The notes under the pieces were generated by a model that searched no databases, was not told where the DNA came from, and saw nothing but the letters and a program-made list of their open reading frames with translations. This document shows positions 1-41,529 of a stretch of 64,000 nt of DNA, piece by piece. The position numbers and the translations under genes were made by a program. The stretch comes from Syngnathus acus (lineage: Eukaryota; Chordata; Actinopteri; Syngnathiformes; Syngnathidae), in contig NC_051091.1 of NCBI RefSeq assembly GCF_901709675.1, forward strand, positions 8,528,967-8,592,966, read 5' to 3'. Every line of letters begins with the position of its first letter. The stretch's first letter is position 1.

Positions 1-220
1 GTGTCATCTGTCATCATCATATTTGCCTTCTGGCTGGCTCTAGTAGATTATTTTCATTTTACGTTATCCTTTATAAGTTCACCTTTTGGCTTCTATTCGT
101 GTCACGTAGGTGTTTAACTTGAGGCCCGTCCTGAATGTGTGCCTTAAGGTCAGTTTGAGCCTATTGCTGAGTTGAATTCAAAGGAAGACTTTGAATGAAT
201 GAACCTTGTTTTCTTTCTAG

Positions 221-1337
221 TACGGACGTCTTTTTTTGGATTCGTTCCTGAAGTTGGGAATGCCGCTGCTCGACTACAGTTTCAAACGGCACAAGGTGTG
301 TATGAGATGTCTCTGTCAGAGGCAAATGGAGCTCCATGACAAAGTAGATCATGAAAAAAAAGAAGTGTGAAGTGTTGGCAGTGCAGTGACAAAGTCTGGT
401 GTTGTCTTCTTCTTTAGGAGGATGTGCAGAATCTGTTAAAGACCTTCCAGCTCAGCACTCGACAGCTTCATTATATTTGCGGACACTCTAAGGTACCGTA
501 TACTATTAACATTACCCTAACCCAAGGAATGTGAATTTGCTAACCTAATTTAGATCATTTAGATTAATCAGGACACAAGTTTGACCAGCCACGTCCCGGC
601 CTTGAAGAAGAGTCTCGAGGTGTTTGTCTACAGAGTGAAGGCCATGCTCACCCTCAACAACTGTCAGGAGGCTTTTTGGATGGGCAACCTGAAGAATCGC
701 AACCTTAAGGTTTAATTAATATCATCCGACTTGGTGGACGGATGGAATATGTGCATATGATAATGTGCACCTGTATGCTGCAGGGTGAAGAGATTCTTTC
801 TCAAAGGACAGAAGAAAGTGAAGAGGAAGAGGAAGAAGTAGTGGATCCGCAGAGCCAATCTGAGGAAGAGGTATTAAGCCATTTTTGACATAGAAATGGC
901 TAGATTCATCATATGCTCGACACATTTTGTGTTTAAGTGCATTTTTACAATTTGTTGATTGGAGCACTTTAAAAAGTGAGGGCGTTACGCAAACACAAGG
1001 ATGCTGAGTAAGCGGCATGTAGCTTTGGCAGGAGTGAAAACTGACAAAGTCTTGCCAAAGCAGCCTGTTTGAAGTTAAAGAGGCTTCTGTGCCTGATAAG
1101 ATAAATTGGTTATTTATTATGCAGTTCTCCAGTAAGTACAGGTATTTTGTCAGTTCCCAGAACATGTTATCTGACGTTTATAACGATTTACATAAACACT
1201 GCGTTATGCAAAGGAGTTCTGAATGTCAGTTGTGTGTTTCCCCTTAGGAGCAGGCCAGCGACGCTGAGAAGCAAAACAAGAGGAACAGAGAAGACAGTGA
1301 CGATCAGAATCAATCAGATGACTCTGAAACATACTAA
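221..1337 (+). CDS. fancd2: FANCD2, C-terminal five exons (partial gene)
   Basis: Fanconi anaemia group D2 protein works in the nucleus. With FANCI it is monoubiquitinated and clamps DNA during interstrand-crosslink repair. Five exons in one frame are visible: 221-295, 418-492, 563-709, 784-870 and 1248-1337 (TAA at 1335-1337). Each is flanked by AG and GT and each starts at phase 0. They encode the last 157 residues. Recognisable blocks are [20 protein letters not shown], then [15 protein letters not shown], then [20 protein letters not shown], which match the conserved end of vertebrate FANCD2. These are followed by an acidic Glu/Ser-rich tail ending in SDDSETY, typical of the FANCD2 C-terminus. 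The rest of the gene lies upstream of the window. Identification is from remembered family sequence; exon borders are read directly. Confidence 0.93.
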
Positions 1338-1546
1338 AACCTTCGCAAATTTATTCAGCATATTTTCCAAAACACATCTGCATGTGGGAGTCTTGGGTGA
1401 CAGTTTATTGTCCTTTTTTTTTTTATGTAGTGTTCTAAAATGTTTTGTAAGTGTAATGTTAATTGTTGTTTTTGTAATTCATTGCAACCTTATCCACACA
1501 TAAATCTTTATCTCCACATAAATTTATACTTGTGATGTTTCTGAAT

Positions 1547-1552
1547 AATAAA
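1547..1552 (+). terminator. FANCD2 poly(A) signal
   Basis: A canonical AATAAA lies 210 bases after the FANCD2 stop codon and is followed by a GT-rich stretch (GTTGAGCTTGTAGG). This gives a short 3' UTR from 1338. No other good signal lies closer to the stop. Confidence 0.65.
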
Positions 1553-2462
1553 AAAGTTGAGCTTGTAGGATACATAACAGTACAGTTAACACTGAGGTCT
1601 TTGTTTCTTTTAAATACCACAAATTGCTGGCACAAGCTCAATGTGCAGAAGATATATTTTTGAGTGCAAATTTTCTTGCACCAAGCATACTGGTAAAAGG
1701 CACCAGCATGTAAAAGCAGTATTTTAACATCCTGCAGGGGGGGAAAACAAATGTCGTTTAAGATGCGTCACGCGACAACACGTGAATAAAACTTTGATCG
1801 TTTGAAACGTAAACATCAGTGAGATTCCATAGTTTCCCTCTGTGGAAATTAATGCATCTTTTTAAAATAAAAAGCTATACGTTTGAAGCTGACATTAGTT
1901 GAAACAAACTCTCATCATCGAAAGGGCACAAGAACGTAATTCAAAAGAGTAGAGAAGTTAAATGCAGATGTCAGTTTCCTGCTGAGCATTACCGTCAGTC
2001 GGCGTTGGACTGAACCACTACACACTCACGGGGTAGCTTGTGGTAAATATATGTATCACATTACTTAACAAATACAGCATATCAGAAGACAAACTAACCA
2101 TAGCTTGTTTTTTTTTAATATTAACTTACAAACTATGTTCGCTTTTGATTCATATTAACATCGTCCTTTAGAAGAAAAAGATGCGTTCCCCTTTAAGTTA
2201 AGGTGGGTGGTCTATCCAGGAAGCTTATCCAACTGTTCGGGGAAACCACCGTAAACAAAGTGTCTAACCGAGTCCCTAGACGTGGACGCGTTTTCCAACA
2301 AGCTGTCAAAATTAACACCGATTCTCCATGCTCGCCCTTGTAGCTGTCATATGAGCCTGTTGAGTCACAGTCGCCGCGTCAAAACCGGAAGAGGACATTT
2401 GAGGCTTGACAGATTTCCCCAGTCAAACAATCTGCAGTCGGCGGTGCCGCTTTACCCAAAAC
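1553..2462 (+). promoter_or_regulatory. FANCD2-TEX264 intergenic region with probable TEX264 promoter and 5' UTR
   Basis: This 0.9-kb stretch has no exon I can support. The last 250 bases (from about 2200) become richer in CG dinucleotides, as expected of a housekeeping promoter and 5' leader. I see no clear TATA box and cannot place the transcription start. Open frames here (for example from 2282) do not fit a known protein; the frame that runs into TEX264 is entered from a non-ATG codon at 2406. The first ATG in the TEX264 frame is at 2463. Confidence 0.4.
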
Positions 2463-30952
<28,490 letters not shown>

Positions 30953-31310
30953 CGAGAAGCGATGTTGGCCACTTAACGGCGGCACACGAGAGAGCGTCTC
31001 GTTGTTGTTCTTGTTGCTGGTCACCATGTTACCATGTCGCTGGATCTAAACCCATTCACAGCAATTTTTAGTTCATTTTATTAACTCTTAATCATGAAAA
31101 CAATACATCTTCATATTTAAACCATGCGGTCACATGTGCCATATACCTGAAGGTCTCACTGGAGAAACACCTGTGGAAACTTATTGTATTCGAAATGATT
31201 TGTTTTCAAAGGCAGTGTTGACTTCTGATTGGCTCCGTTAGGGAAGCATCGATTTGACAGTATTTTCTTATTGTGGTTTTGGTTAGCAGTATGCGACAAA
31301 AAGACGAGGC

Positions 31311-31367
31311 ACAGTCAAACCTCAGTTCATGACCTTAATTTGTTTTCGTCAACCGAGGTTTGATTGT
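31311..31367. mobile_element. 57-bp inverted-repeat element, mariner-MITE-like
   Basis: Begins ACAGTCAAACCTC and ends GAGGTTTGATTGT, 13-base inverted ends with one mismatch, around a core with TTAATTTGTTTTCGTC. The ACAGTCAAACCTCGGTT-type end is frequent in fish Tc1/mariner MITEs. It is probably a strongly deleted copy. Confidence 0.5.
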
Positions 31368-31817
31368 ATAATGCTGTGTAATTCTATGTTAATGCAAACC
31401 GATTAGTTCCATTTTTATTCAATGCATTAATGTCTGACAACTTGTGTATTTGTACACATTCGTTTAAAATTTGACCTACGAGCATTATTGAAAAGGGGGG
31501 GGGTGGGGGGGATACAGTGCCACCAGCTGGCAGTGGTGGAGTACTACTACCACCACATGCCACGACTGTGAAGCATCCCAGCAAACCACAAAAATGAACA
31601 TTGAGGTAAATTGACTCAGTCTAAAATGATCCCCATTCATTTTATACAGGTAGAATTTGTCTCATTAGACTAATGTAAAAAAAAATCACCGCATTCAATT
31701 GTGCAGGTGTACCTAATGAAGAGTCCGATAAAAAGTAGCACATTTGGTCATCAGTATTCATTTGTTAAAACGATCTCATGGAAATGATGTACAGTAGCGT
31801 GTCCGCGCGCCTGTAAT

Positions 31818-31823
31818 AATAAA
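31818..31823 (+). terminator. Candidate TEX264 poly(A) signal
   Basis: AATAAA lies 866 bases after the TEX264 stop and has a T/GT-rich stretch 30-60 bases downstream (GTATTGCTCTGGTATGCG). It is the first canonical hexamer I found after the stop. Weaker variants upstream cannot be excluded. Confidence 0.4.
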
Positions 31824-32113
31824 GCATCAAAAATGCCTTAAAGGAAGTCACGCGTATTGCTCTGGTATGCGTTTGGTCTGTAAAAGAGTTATCAGACAAA
31901 GCCACATGTGTTGAAGACATTTGCTTTTTTTTTTTGTCTTGTACGGTGCATTGTGGGCGGTGGTCGGGCTCGGATGAAGCTGCGGCGGCTGCTGATGAGC
32001 TTCTCATAATTTATTAGGCTCACGAAAAAACACTTAATCTTTTTAGGTAAGAGCAATTCAACAACTTGATAAACGGGGAAATGGACGGGGATGGGGGGCG
32101 CGTGACTGTATAA

Positions 32114-32415
32114 CACGGGTGTCAAACTCAAGGCCCGGGGGCACATCATTTTATGTGGCCCGCGAAAACAAATTGTGCATCAAATTCGTGTGTCATGACT
32201 AGAATTGCAAATTATCTTCAGTTTTAATATCTTTTTTTGGTCCAGTTTTTACTCATCTGATTTGAAAACGAGTTATTTGTCGGTTTGTTTTGTAGCTTTT
32301 ACTGTATATAATATGAGGTGCTCATACATTTATTTGGGTTGACAGTCATAATGGCCCTCCGAAAGAAGCTATGACTACAATGCGGCCCTCGAAAAAAATT
32401 TGTTTGACACCCCTG
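32114..32415 (+). mobile_element. hAT-type MITE with 8-bp target-site duplication
   Basis: The 302-bp element starts CACGGGTGTCAAAC and ends GTTTGACACCCCTG, inverted ends of 14 bases with one mismatch. It is flanked by CTGTATAA on both sides (32106-32113 and 32416-32423). An 8-bp target duplication is the hallmark of hAT transposons. There is no coding capacity. A relative in the opposite orientation lies near 43653. Confidence 0.88.
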
Positions 32416-33397
32416 CTGTATAACCATCACTGGTACGACAATCGCAAGCAAATTTGCCCATGCTCCTTCAATGCTTCTTGTAATAGGAGTCCAACAAATA
32501 TCCCAAACTTTAAATTCAGTCACCGCATTGACCCGGTCAGAATTTGAACGAAGGCTTTGACATTTGGGTGACGATACATCACGGCCGCAGTGTAGCTGCT
32601 TACTGCCTTCTTGTACTGCTTAATGAACAGCATGACCTACACTTCAAATACTTCTCTCTTGCACCCTCCCTGTCTTTTTCTCTCTTTTGAAATCAACATT
32701 GTAAACTAACTAAGAAGAGGGGAGGGAAATAAATATTTTACAACTGCTTCCTCGCAAGTGCAGTCTAGTCTGGGTGATAATTATTTGCGGCTTCGGTGAG
32801 AAAGTCACTTGAAATAAATCATGTCACCGGTGGTTCCGCTGTGGTTTCATGTGGATAAATGTTAGCTACGAGAGCTTTTTTAACTAACTCTGCGATGTTT
32901 ATGTGACCGAGCGGCCATGGTTGCTTCTGACCAATGAGGTGTGGAGGACAGACTCCCATCAATATCCTCTGCTGCATATCCACAATATATTATTTTCACT
33001 GCAGGTCTCTATCACATCTTTAACTACATACAGTGGAATAGTACACACGCATGCTCAAATGCAATAATTTTGGGGTGTCCAAGAAAAAAAAAACTAACAA
33101 AATTGTCCAAACACTTAGAAAAATGTGTTATGGTCTGATTAACCCAAGAAATATTGTATAAAAGAAATGTTTTGCAGACAATTCCTCTGATATTCTTAAC
33201 CGCCCCCCCAAAGAAAAAATCCTAACTCCGCCAGTGGTCACATGTTCTTACTGTTTGGACAACACATTACTTCCACAAGGTATGTTCGACTTGCATGTTA
33301 CTATAGTATAGCAATATGTCCTTTCTACCTCTTTACACGTTCACGCTTTTGCATTTTCTGCAATCTACATTGTTGCCATGAGATGTGTTAAAAGACT

Positions 33398-33570
33398 CTT
33401 GAATCATCTTTCCTCATTGAAATGAATGGACATGTCATCAATCCGTCCCAGAATTATAGTTCATGAAACTCTGATGTGTTAAACTCAAAATAAAATAAAA
33501 ATATATCAGCTGAAATACTTGAAAGTGTTGTAAGTCAGTTCACGTATATCTCAAGGCACCAATGTACATT
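33398..33570. mobile_element. Decayed inverted-repeat DNA transposon (mariner-like MITE family)
   Basis: TTGAATCATCTTTCCTCATT, then GAAATGAATGGACATG, is followed after a less conserved stretch by the end-like CGTATATCTCAAGGCACC. The same blocks are present around 23334 in reverse complement. Borders are approximate. Confidence 0.45.
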
Positions 33571-33665
33571 TTCAATATGTAATCCACACACGCTTTGCAC
33601 CCTTCATATGATACCCTTCAGCTCCAGATTGTCTCTATAAATGTGTTCCCGTCCACGAGACAATA

Positions 33666-33767
33666 TGTCCTCACTATATGTCCTCATGAATCACTTCATC
33701 ACATGTCCTCTTTCTGTATTTTCCACACAAAGTGTCCTCATGCGTGTCCTCCTCACTGCATGTCCTC
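33666..33767. repeat. Irregular array of six TGTCCTC motifs
   Basis: Exact TGTCCTC occurs at 33666, 33679, 33704, 33733, 33745 and 33761, four of the six preceded by CA or TA. Spacing is uneven (13, 25, 29, 12, 16), so this is not a simple tandem repeat. It may be a decayed minisatellite. Confidence 0.6.
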
Positions 33768-34451
33768 CACACTTGAGTCCAGTCTAGCCTGAGGCTAAAC
33801 ATGAAAGTCAGTCTGGGAGAGGCGCTGATGACATAGTGGGCCAACAAGTGATTTAATTAATAGTGAAACTCACTGGGCTGTCTTCGAGCTTCCAGGGCAC
33901 GAAGATGATTGCCTCCCTGCGATGTTAAATATTAATCTCATTAGATCTCTGCTGGAGAAAGTGAAGGAAACCGACGTGTGCTTTTCAGACTGCGTATGTG
34001 AAGCCACTTTTTGTGATGTTTGTTTTTTTGGCGGGGGGGAGACGTGCGACCCCTGCGCGCACCGGGGCCATCTGGGACTGACCTCACACTCTCCCGTGAA
34101 CGTGTCACAACGTGTTTGTGGAGACCAAATTAAAAATGTGCAGTCTCCAAAGAGACCGTCTTTTCTATCTCGCCTGCACAAATAGAGTGCGACTCCTTAA
34201 GATTTTCTGCTTTGCAAGTCAACATCTCGATGCAAACACATTGTGGTTGCTCTGAGCTTTAAATGTTACACCACAACCTAGTTTGCTCCTAGAATAATGA
34301 TTTCTCCACTGCATCAGCCTTGCTGGGTGGACTCTGCAGTCGGGCTCGCTTTTGTCTAAGTGATCATTTCAGCACCTCGTGGAGTAACAGGTAGAATTTT
34401 CCAATTTGCGCAATATAAAAAAAAAAAAAGTCAATTCCCAACTCGCGCGTT

Positions 34452-34746
34452 ATTATTTAAAAGGCTCCCCCCCTCCCCTCACTGTCAGATCAATGAAGTG
34501 GGCGTCGATTGCGCTGCGGGTCGAGGGTGAAATGTGACTTCGGAGGAGTCTGCAGGAGCTTAGGCGGCTCTCGTGTGCAGCACCACGGACAGCGGCGCAG
34601 CCAGACGCGCCTCTTTCTCTCAACTTAGCCCGCCTTCCTTCTTTCCACCTTTTCATTCGCTCCGCACGTTCGAGAGCGCTCCGGACGATGTGCGCCGGAT
34701 CTGCGCTGCACGTCCAGCCCGCTGGAAGCTGAGGAAGCCCGCACAG
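34452..34746 (+). promoter_or_regulatory. grm2: Probable GRM2 promoter and non-coding first exon
   Basis: GC content and CG dinucleotides rise sharply from about 34480, in contrast to AT-rich flanks. A TATA-like TATTTAAAAG lies at about 34452. The block ends in CCCGCACAG followed by GTAAGA at 34747, a near-perfect splice donor. Placed 6 kb upstream of the first GRM2 coding exon and on the same strand, it is the best candidate for promoter plus 5' UTR exon. No transcript evidence is available. Confidence 0.55.
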
Positions 34747-37700
34747 GTAAGAAGTCTCTATGGATGCATGCCAATGTTATCTTTCTCTTTGCTTAGTCCA
34801 AGTTCGGTTTCTTGGTGAAGCCTCTTCACACCCTCTCATGACGCACACAATACATATTTAGGACTGCGGAGATTGGGGATTTATTTGCGGGTGCATTCAA
34901 CCACACACAATAAACGCATAATCTATTTAATTATGCTTTTAGTTAAGATCTTTACAAAAATATAGGACATTTTTTTTGTTGCAGTGGGAAAAGACAAACT
35001 AATAAACGATATTTCTTGCTGCTCACAGCTGAGTAGTTAATACTCATAAAATCAATCATCATCTCCCCACTTAATAAAACGGAACACATATCAAAAATGA
35101 TTATCAGGTTTAAAGTGCACATCAAGCTTGAAAATGCCACTGCTAAGCAAATAATATATATTTTCTGATTCATAAAGAAATAAAAACCCAAAGGATGTGT
35201 AGAGTGATGACAAGCTTCATGAAGAAGGTGATAATGGTGAATTATTTAAATATGTGAAGAAGAGTGTGCGCTCCCGGCTATCATAATGTTAAAACACCTC
35301 ACTCCTTGTCACCTGTTACATTTGAGTTTGGCTTGAAGGATCACTCACTTAGAAAGAAATATCCCTCATACTGTTTATTTGGAGTCACTTTAGTTGCAAC
35401 ATGCGGAGTTGACTTGAAAGCAGCTTCTATTTGGGCTGATTTTGTACATTTATGTGTGGCTTTTCATACAATGATGTGTTGTTCTAGTAGTCACCGAGCT
35501 CCACTTGAGTGCACGTGTGTGTTTATTGCTCCATTGTGCACCTGATGCCCACGTAACATCTGCCGTCGTCAATGACAGATCCTCACATTAATATACAAGC
35601 TTGTTGGTGCTCTTATGTGCATTCTGTAAATATAAATGAAGGGGAAATTAGTTTCAGTGAGTACATGATGCCTGAAAAGAAAAGAGTGAACAAACATTTA
35701 GGTGAGATGTGTAGTGAGATGGAAAGGCGCCAAAATCTTCCGATGAATGACCTCCTAGTCTGTCGGATTCAAAGTAATGCGTGTGCTGACACTGAATGAC
35801 TACGTCTCATTATGTGCGTGCAAAGTTTTCATCTAATTCCTTCCCTTGTGCTCACAACTGTCCAATTTAACAATGAATGATATTAAGCAGATCAAACGTT
35901 TTACACCAAGCATACCACCTCATTGAAATACCGATGGAATACAAAATGAAGGAAGCACGACTAAAATAGCTAAATAATTCAAATGATTCAAAAATTCAAG
36001 ATGATAATAATTCAAAATGTATTACGTACAAATTAAATCAAATTGCTACTTGAAAACAGCGATGAAATATTGAGTCAAAATGTATTGTACTTAAAAGTTA
36101 AATACAACTGAACTATCACTGCACATTTTAAATGAAAGAACTTTTAGTTCCATGATGCTGTACCAATAGAGGGAGCCCACACACCACCTACCTTGAGAAT
36201 CACTCATAGACGATTTTAAACTTTACTGCAAGACACTATTTTAGCAAATCTACAGTGACCATATTTGCACAATACAACACCGAGACTGAACTGTCAAGCT
36301 TTACTTTTATGGCTTTGCTTAACCATTTCAAAATGTCTACAATGAAAATGGTAATAAAATGTAATCATAAAGCACTGTAAGATTGACAGCGTAACAAAAT
36401 CTTGATAATCCAATGGAAAAAAAATAACTTATTGCTGGAATTCCAAATGATATCACAAAAATATAAAAATACCTTACAGTAACTCCCTGGAACATCATTT
36501 CTATGTAGCAGAGGGATGATGAATTATGCAAAACAACAAAAAGGCAAAAGACAATAAAAAGTGTGCGTCTCAGAAACAAAAGTGCCGTCCATCCATCACA
36601 CAGTTTGTGCCACTTTCTGCAGTAACGATCTGTGTGAGACACAGCCAGATGAGGAAGGTGAAATGGGGCTGGTGGGAGGAGGAAAAGGGCGCATGCAAGG
36701 GATTCCCCCTTTTTTCCAGGTGGGTAAGGCTAGGGGAGGGGCAGCAGTGAGGGATCGGTTAAATTGTCCTGGAATACTTTGGCTACCATGGCAACCAGGT
36801 GGAGATGTGTGATGACACAGTTTCAACTTGAAGGTCCTCGTCGCTAATTGTATCTTTGGCCTTATTACGAAAGGTCAGACGCGTTATTTTTCGGGAGGCG
36901 CTTCCTAGTTTTGATGATCAGTGGCAGCAGGCGGCACGGAATAAACTTGACACCTCCAAGGTGATTTATGCGGAGAATAGTTTATGTTAATATATCTCTT
37001 GAAAAGTGTCACAATCAGTTGGTTTTGCTTTTTATTTGACGGCTTTTCACTTTTTGACCCACTAGGGCCACTGTACTTGCAACAACTTGAAGCATAATGT
37101 GGCCTTGAGTTTTAATACATTACATATATTACATTTTTAATCTTTTCAATCATTTCTAGACATTTTAGCAGCCGTATCACGATCGATAGAATGTACGTTT
37201 TACGGGTGACAAATCCTCAAGTGCTCTTATTTTGTATTCAGCCTGTGATAATAAATAACTTCAATTCATGTAGTATCTTTTCATGGGAACTAAAAAGGTT
37301 TAATCGTATGTCAAGGAGAAATTATATATACTGTTTGCATAATGAGAGCATCATTGGGTGTGGATTGGTTGACCCAGTTTGAGTCCACATGCAAACATTT
37401 CAATTCTGACAGTCTTTCTTTCAGCTTCATGTCTTCTGTGTGACATTTATATTGAGTGTGATGTCGGCAACAGCGGCAAGTCGTTCATCTGCCCTTCCTA
37501 CTAACAAGCTCCACTAACCCACCCGCCCACTCAAGACAAGTCTTTCTGTCTGCATGCGTACAATGTGATTTTTGGGAGGTCCTACTTGTGATTCTTTCCA
37601 CTTTCCGCGTGTGATAAAGCTTTACATTATGCTACAATTGGCCTTGTTAATATGAATATTCCGAAATAAGAATCAAATCTGAATGACGTCTTTCTCAAAA

Positions 37701-38416
37701 CCTTACCTCAATATTCTTCATCTCCTTTTTTCCGCCCACATGCTGCTTCTGCTGCTTTGTTTCTCTACTCTTTTTCTTTTGACAACCCCCCCCCCCCACA
37801 CACACACACTTTTGCCATTCCTTCACACAGTCTGGCTTGAAGTGTGGAAGAGGCTGCCGGGATTTATGCACCTGAATTAAAAAAGGCCATCTGCTGAAGA
37901 AAGTAAAGACGGTCACACAGGAGGAGAAAAGGAGAGGGAAAAAAAAGGAGCAGGCAATAATCCTTGGTTGGATATTACGTCTTAAATGTATATGTGCAAC
38001 CAGCATCTTGTGTTTTATTGAACTCATAAGCTTGTAAAAGTAACAATGAACAACTGGCTGTGTGTCAGTAACTGAGTGGAGCTTAGTCGAAATTTTGTAA
38101 AAATTCATTCAAAAAGGCAAAATATGAGACCCGGGAAGGTTGCCTGTGATGTTTATGGAGTTGTAACAAGGCTATTGTTTTATTTCATTCAGTGTTGCTG
38201 GAAAACAGTGTAGTTCAGCTAGCATCAAAAATGTTAGCTGCTTTTGGGCAGGCAACTGAAATTGTGTATAAGGAAAGAGGCAAGAGGAAATGAGAGAGAC
38301 TCTTAATAATCATTGCCTACACTCAGGCATTTCAACAACAACAGAGACTCTCCACGCTTCGCTTTTTAGCCACGGCTACATGTGAAATTACAAATGTAGT
38401 CACATTATATAGATAT

Positions 38417-38491
<75 letters not shown>

Positions 38492-40630
38492 TCTTCGAAA
38501 GAACACTAAAGAGAAAAATATTAAAAGAGCACAGACGTGGGAGTGAACAAAGCCAGCAAAGAGAAAGAGAATCCACTGGTGAGCTCGGAGGCCTCCTGGG
38601 GCTGTCGACATTTGGGAAGGAGGCTGCAAATGTGACAGCCACAAATCTGTTTGCCACCATTGTTTCTTGAGGCTTTGTAGCGACGCACAACATTACCTTT
38701 GTTGTCTTGTTACATACAGTGTGTAAAAAAAAAAAAAAAGGAAACGTTTTTTTGTCAACAATCTCCCAAGTTTTTGTTTGCCCGCCTGTGCGTCTAATGA
38801 GGCAAAGCTTCGTACTTCGGCGAGCTGCAGTGCGCATTCTGCAACATGAAAAAGTCTTCTTGTGTAACAACGCCGGCGCTCCCGTCTGCTGGTGCTTTTG
38901 TATTCGAGGGAAGTCGAAGTGACTTGACCCATTTACGCTGTCAACCGCTCCACTTGTTGACAAGCTGCTGAGGGAGCAAATGAAACATCTGACATCCACA
39001 CTTTGTGTCTAATGCAACATGCCACCTCTCATTTTTCATTAAAAGTTGCATGTGGGCTGCCGGGCAAGAAGTATTCTTCTGGTCTGTGCTTCCCCGCCGG
39101 TGTTGTTTGTTTGTTCCGCTCAACTCAAGTTGAGAGCGTATGAAATCATGAATGCAGTCCTAACCAGCATTTGACATTGACATGCTGTCGCCTTGCCTGG
39201 CTTTTTTGTTTTATGATATCGTAACCAACCAACCATGTGGAGGAGACCCGGTGACAGGAAGAATATCTCTCCAAATCCATGTACAGATAACAAGAGCAAA
39301 CACAAGCATATGTGATGCTGATAGTTTTTCCTTTAATGACAGCAGACGTGAAGCCGAGACGAGGGGCGAGTAGGGGCAGTTGACACGCCGTACGCTCTCT
39401 CACCAGTTCCCCCAGAGGACCGAGCACCATGCATGGCCAGACACACCAACTTGTCTTGGTCTGCATTCCACTTTGCGCTTCACCCTCTCCAACTACCGGC
39501 AAGTTTCCATGGAAACAACGAGCAGAGGGAGGAGAGGGATGGAGGAAGACAGGAAAAACAGAGGAAACCCCAAAAGAATCTTGTCTGCAGTCTTAACTCC
39601 TACTGAGAGCTTTTATTTTGTTTTAATCTACAAGCTTTCTGTGTTTTGCAATGATTCATTCGCATTTTTAGCAACCTTGATGACTTCAGTGCAGTTAATT
39701 ATTTGCACGTCTTGTCAAGTTGATTTGTTGAGACTCTGGATATGATACAAATCCTTTTGGCTCAATGATTTACTCCGATAAAAACTTTACCCACAGTCAA
39801 CCTCTTGCTTGATTAAGCCTCTGGGACTCTGGGCAACCCAGGCAGAAATAGTGGAGACAAAGAACAATAACCCTTCGCCTCTGCAGTGTATTAACAGGAT
39901 CTGCTTTTGCTCCCAACATAACACTGATGCACGAAAGCTTGAAATAGCACATAAAAGAATGTTTAGTTTGAGGAGATGTACTCAGCCGGAATTCACCACT
40001 CTGGTTTTCGTAATGGTTGTTAAAAAGCGATGAAGCTAATCAGACACTTGTTGCGCATTGACATTTATTTTTGCATTGGGGATTAAGGAAAGATTAGAAT
40101 TTGTTTGAGTGTTACCATGGAGTTCTAAATGGACCAGAGGGGCATCTTTATGGGTTGTTAAGAATTTTTAGTGCTCATTAATGTCTTCACCAAGGCAGTA
40201 TGTTTTTTTCTGATGGAATGTTGGCCTGAAGACATAAAACGTTTCGGACAATATCAGTAACGGTTTGTTGCCTGATAAGCAACCCTTGATATCTTGTGAA
40301 GTTTGCAAAATTAAACAAAATATTTTTCTTTTTAAAAAAAAAACCACACTGATAAACATTTACTATATGTTTCCTATAGGTGATGGGTGGGAAATGTGGG
40401 AAAAAAAATCTCAGAAAAATCTGGCCTGGCACACAAGCCAGTGCTTAGTATAAAAATATTCAATATAATAATTTACTTTCATCTACTGCCTTAATTTTTC
40501 CTCTCTTCCGACCCTATCGCTAACCTTGCTCACGCAATGGCTCACGGGGTCCCCACAGCCACAATAAGACAAAGAAATTGTTGTGTTGCATCTGAGACTG
40601 TGAGTGACTTCCTCTCCGTTTGATCTCCAG
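34747..40630 (+). other. GRM2 intron 1 (5.9 kb, inferred)
   Basis: Bounded by the donor at 34747 and a pyrimidine-rich acceptor TTTGATCTCCAG ending at 40630. No exon is supported inside. It contains the (TC)n array at 38419-38489 and a C-run with CA repeats near 37786-37809. The 199-aa minus-strand frame at 38400-38999 is created by the (TC)n tract plus chance. Confidence 0.5.
38419..38489. repeat. (TC)n microsatellite, 71 bp
   Basis: Uninterrupted pyrimidine strand of about 35 TC units. Polypurine-polypyrimidine tracts of this length can form triplex DNA, and they are also prone to length errors in sequencing. Confidence 0.97.
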
Positions 40631-40852
40631 GCTGTAATCTCAAAAAGCACAGAGGAGGAGACTGAGCAAGTGGATCCCACCGATGCTTTCAATGGCCTCA
40701 GTCAGAATAAAAACACTGGTGCTGCTGTGAGATCTGGTGCCGTTGTGCCTCGCTGTGTTCTTCTTCAGAGGCTGCCACATCCAAAGCAGATCAAACGCTG
40801 ACCCCCGCCCAAAAAAAAAAAGCAGAGTCAGCACTTTGCTCTGACCAGGGAT
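40631..40852 (+). other. grm2: GRM2 5' UTR part of the first coding exon (inferred)
   Basis: Runs from the acceptor at 40630 to the ATG at 40853. It contains a short A11 run at 40811-40821. Assignment rests on the acceptor and on the coding exon that follows. Confidence 0.45.

Positions 40853-41529
<677 letters not shown>

Larger units (their letters stand above)
30953..34451 (+). other. TEX264-GRM2 intergenic region including the TEX264 3' UTR
   Basis: No gene is supported. Contents: a candidate poly(A) signal (31818), a tiny inverted-repeat element (31311-31367), a hAT-type MITE (32114-32415), fragments of another inverted-repeat family (33398-33570), and an irregular array of TGTCCTC motifs (33666-33767). 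A G-rich stretch lies at about 31494-31511. Confidence 0.6.

Noticed and set aside
722-1165. 147-aa minus-strand frame across FANCD2
   Set aside because: It overlaps a confirmed FANCD2 exon and introns in antisense and has no protein signature.
33666-33767. CRISPR-like array of repeats
   Set aside because: Motifs are seven bases with irregular spacing in a vertebrate genome; this is not a CRISPR array.
38400-38999. 199-aa minus-strand frame ending in a long Arg-Glu repeat
   Set aside because: The C-terminal half is translation of the (TC)n microsatellite and the rest has no recognisable domain or splice context.
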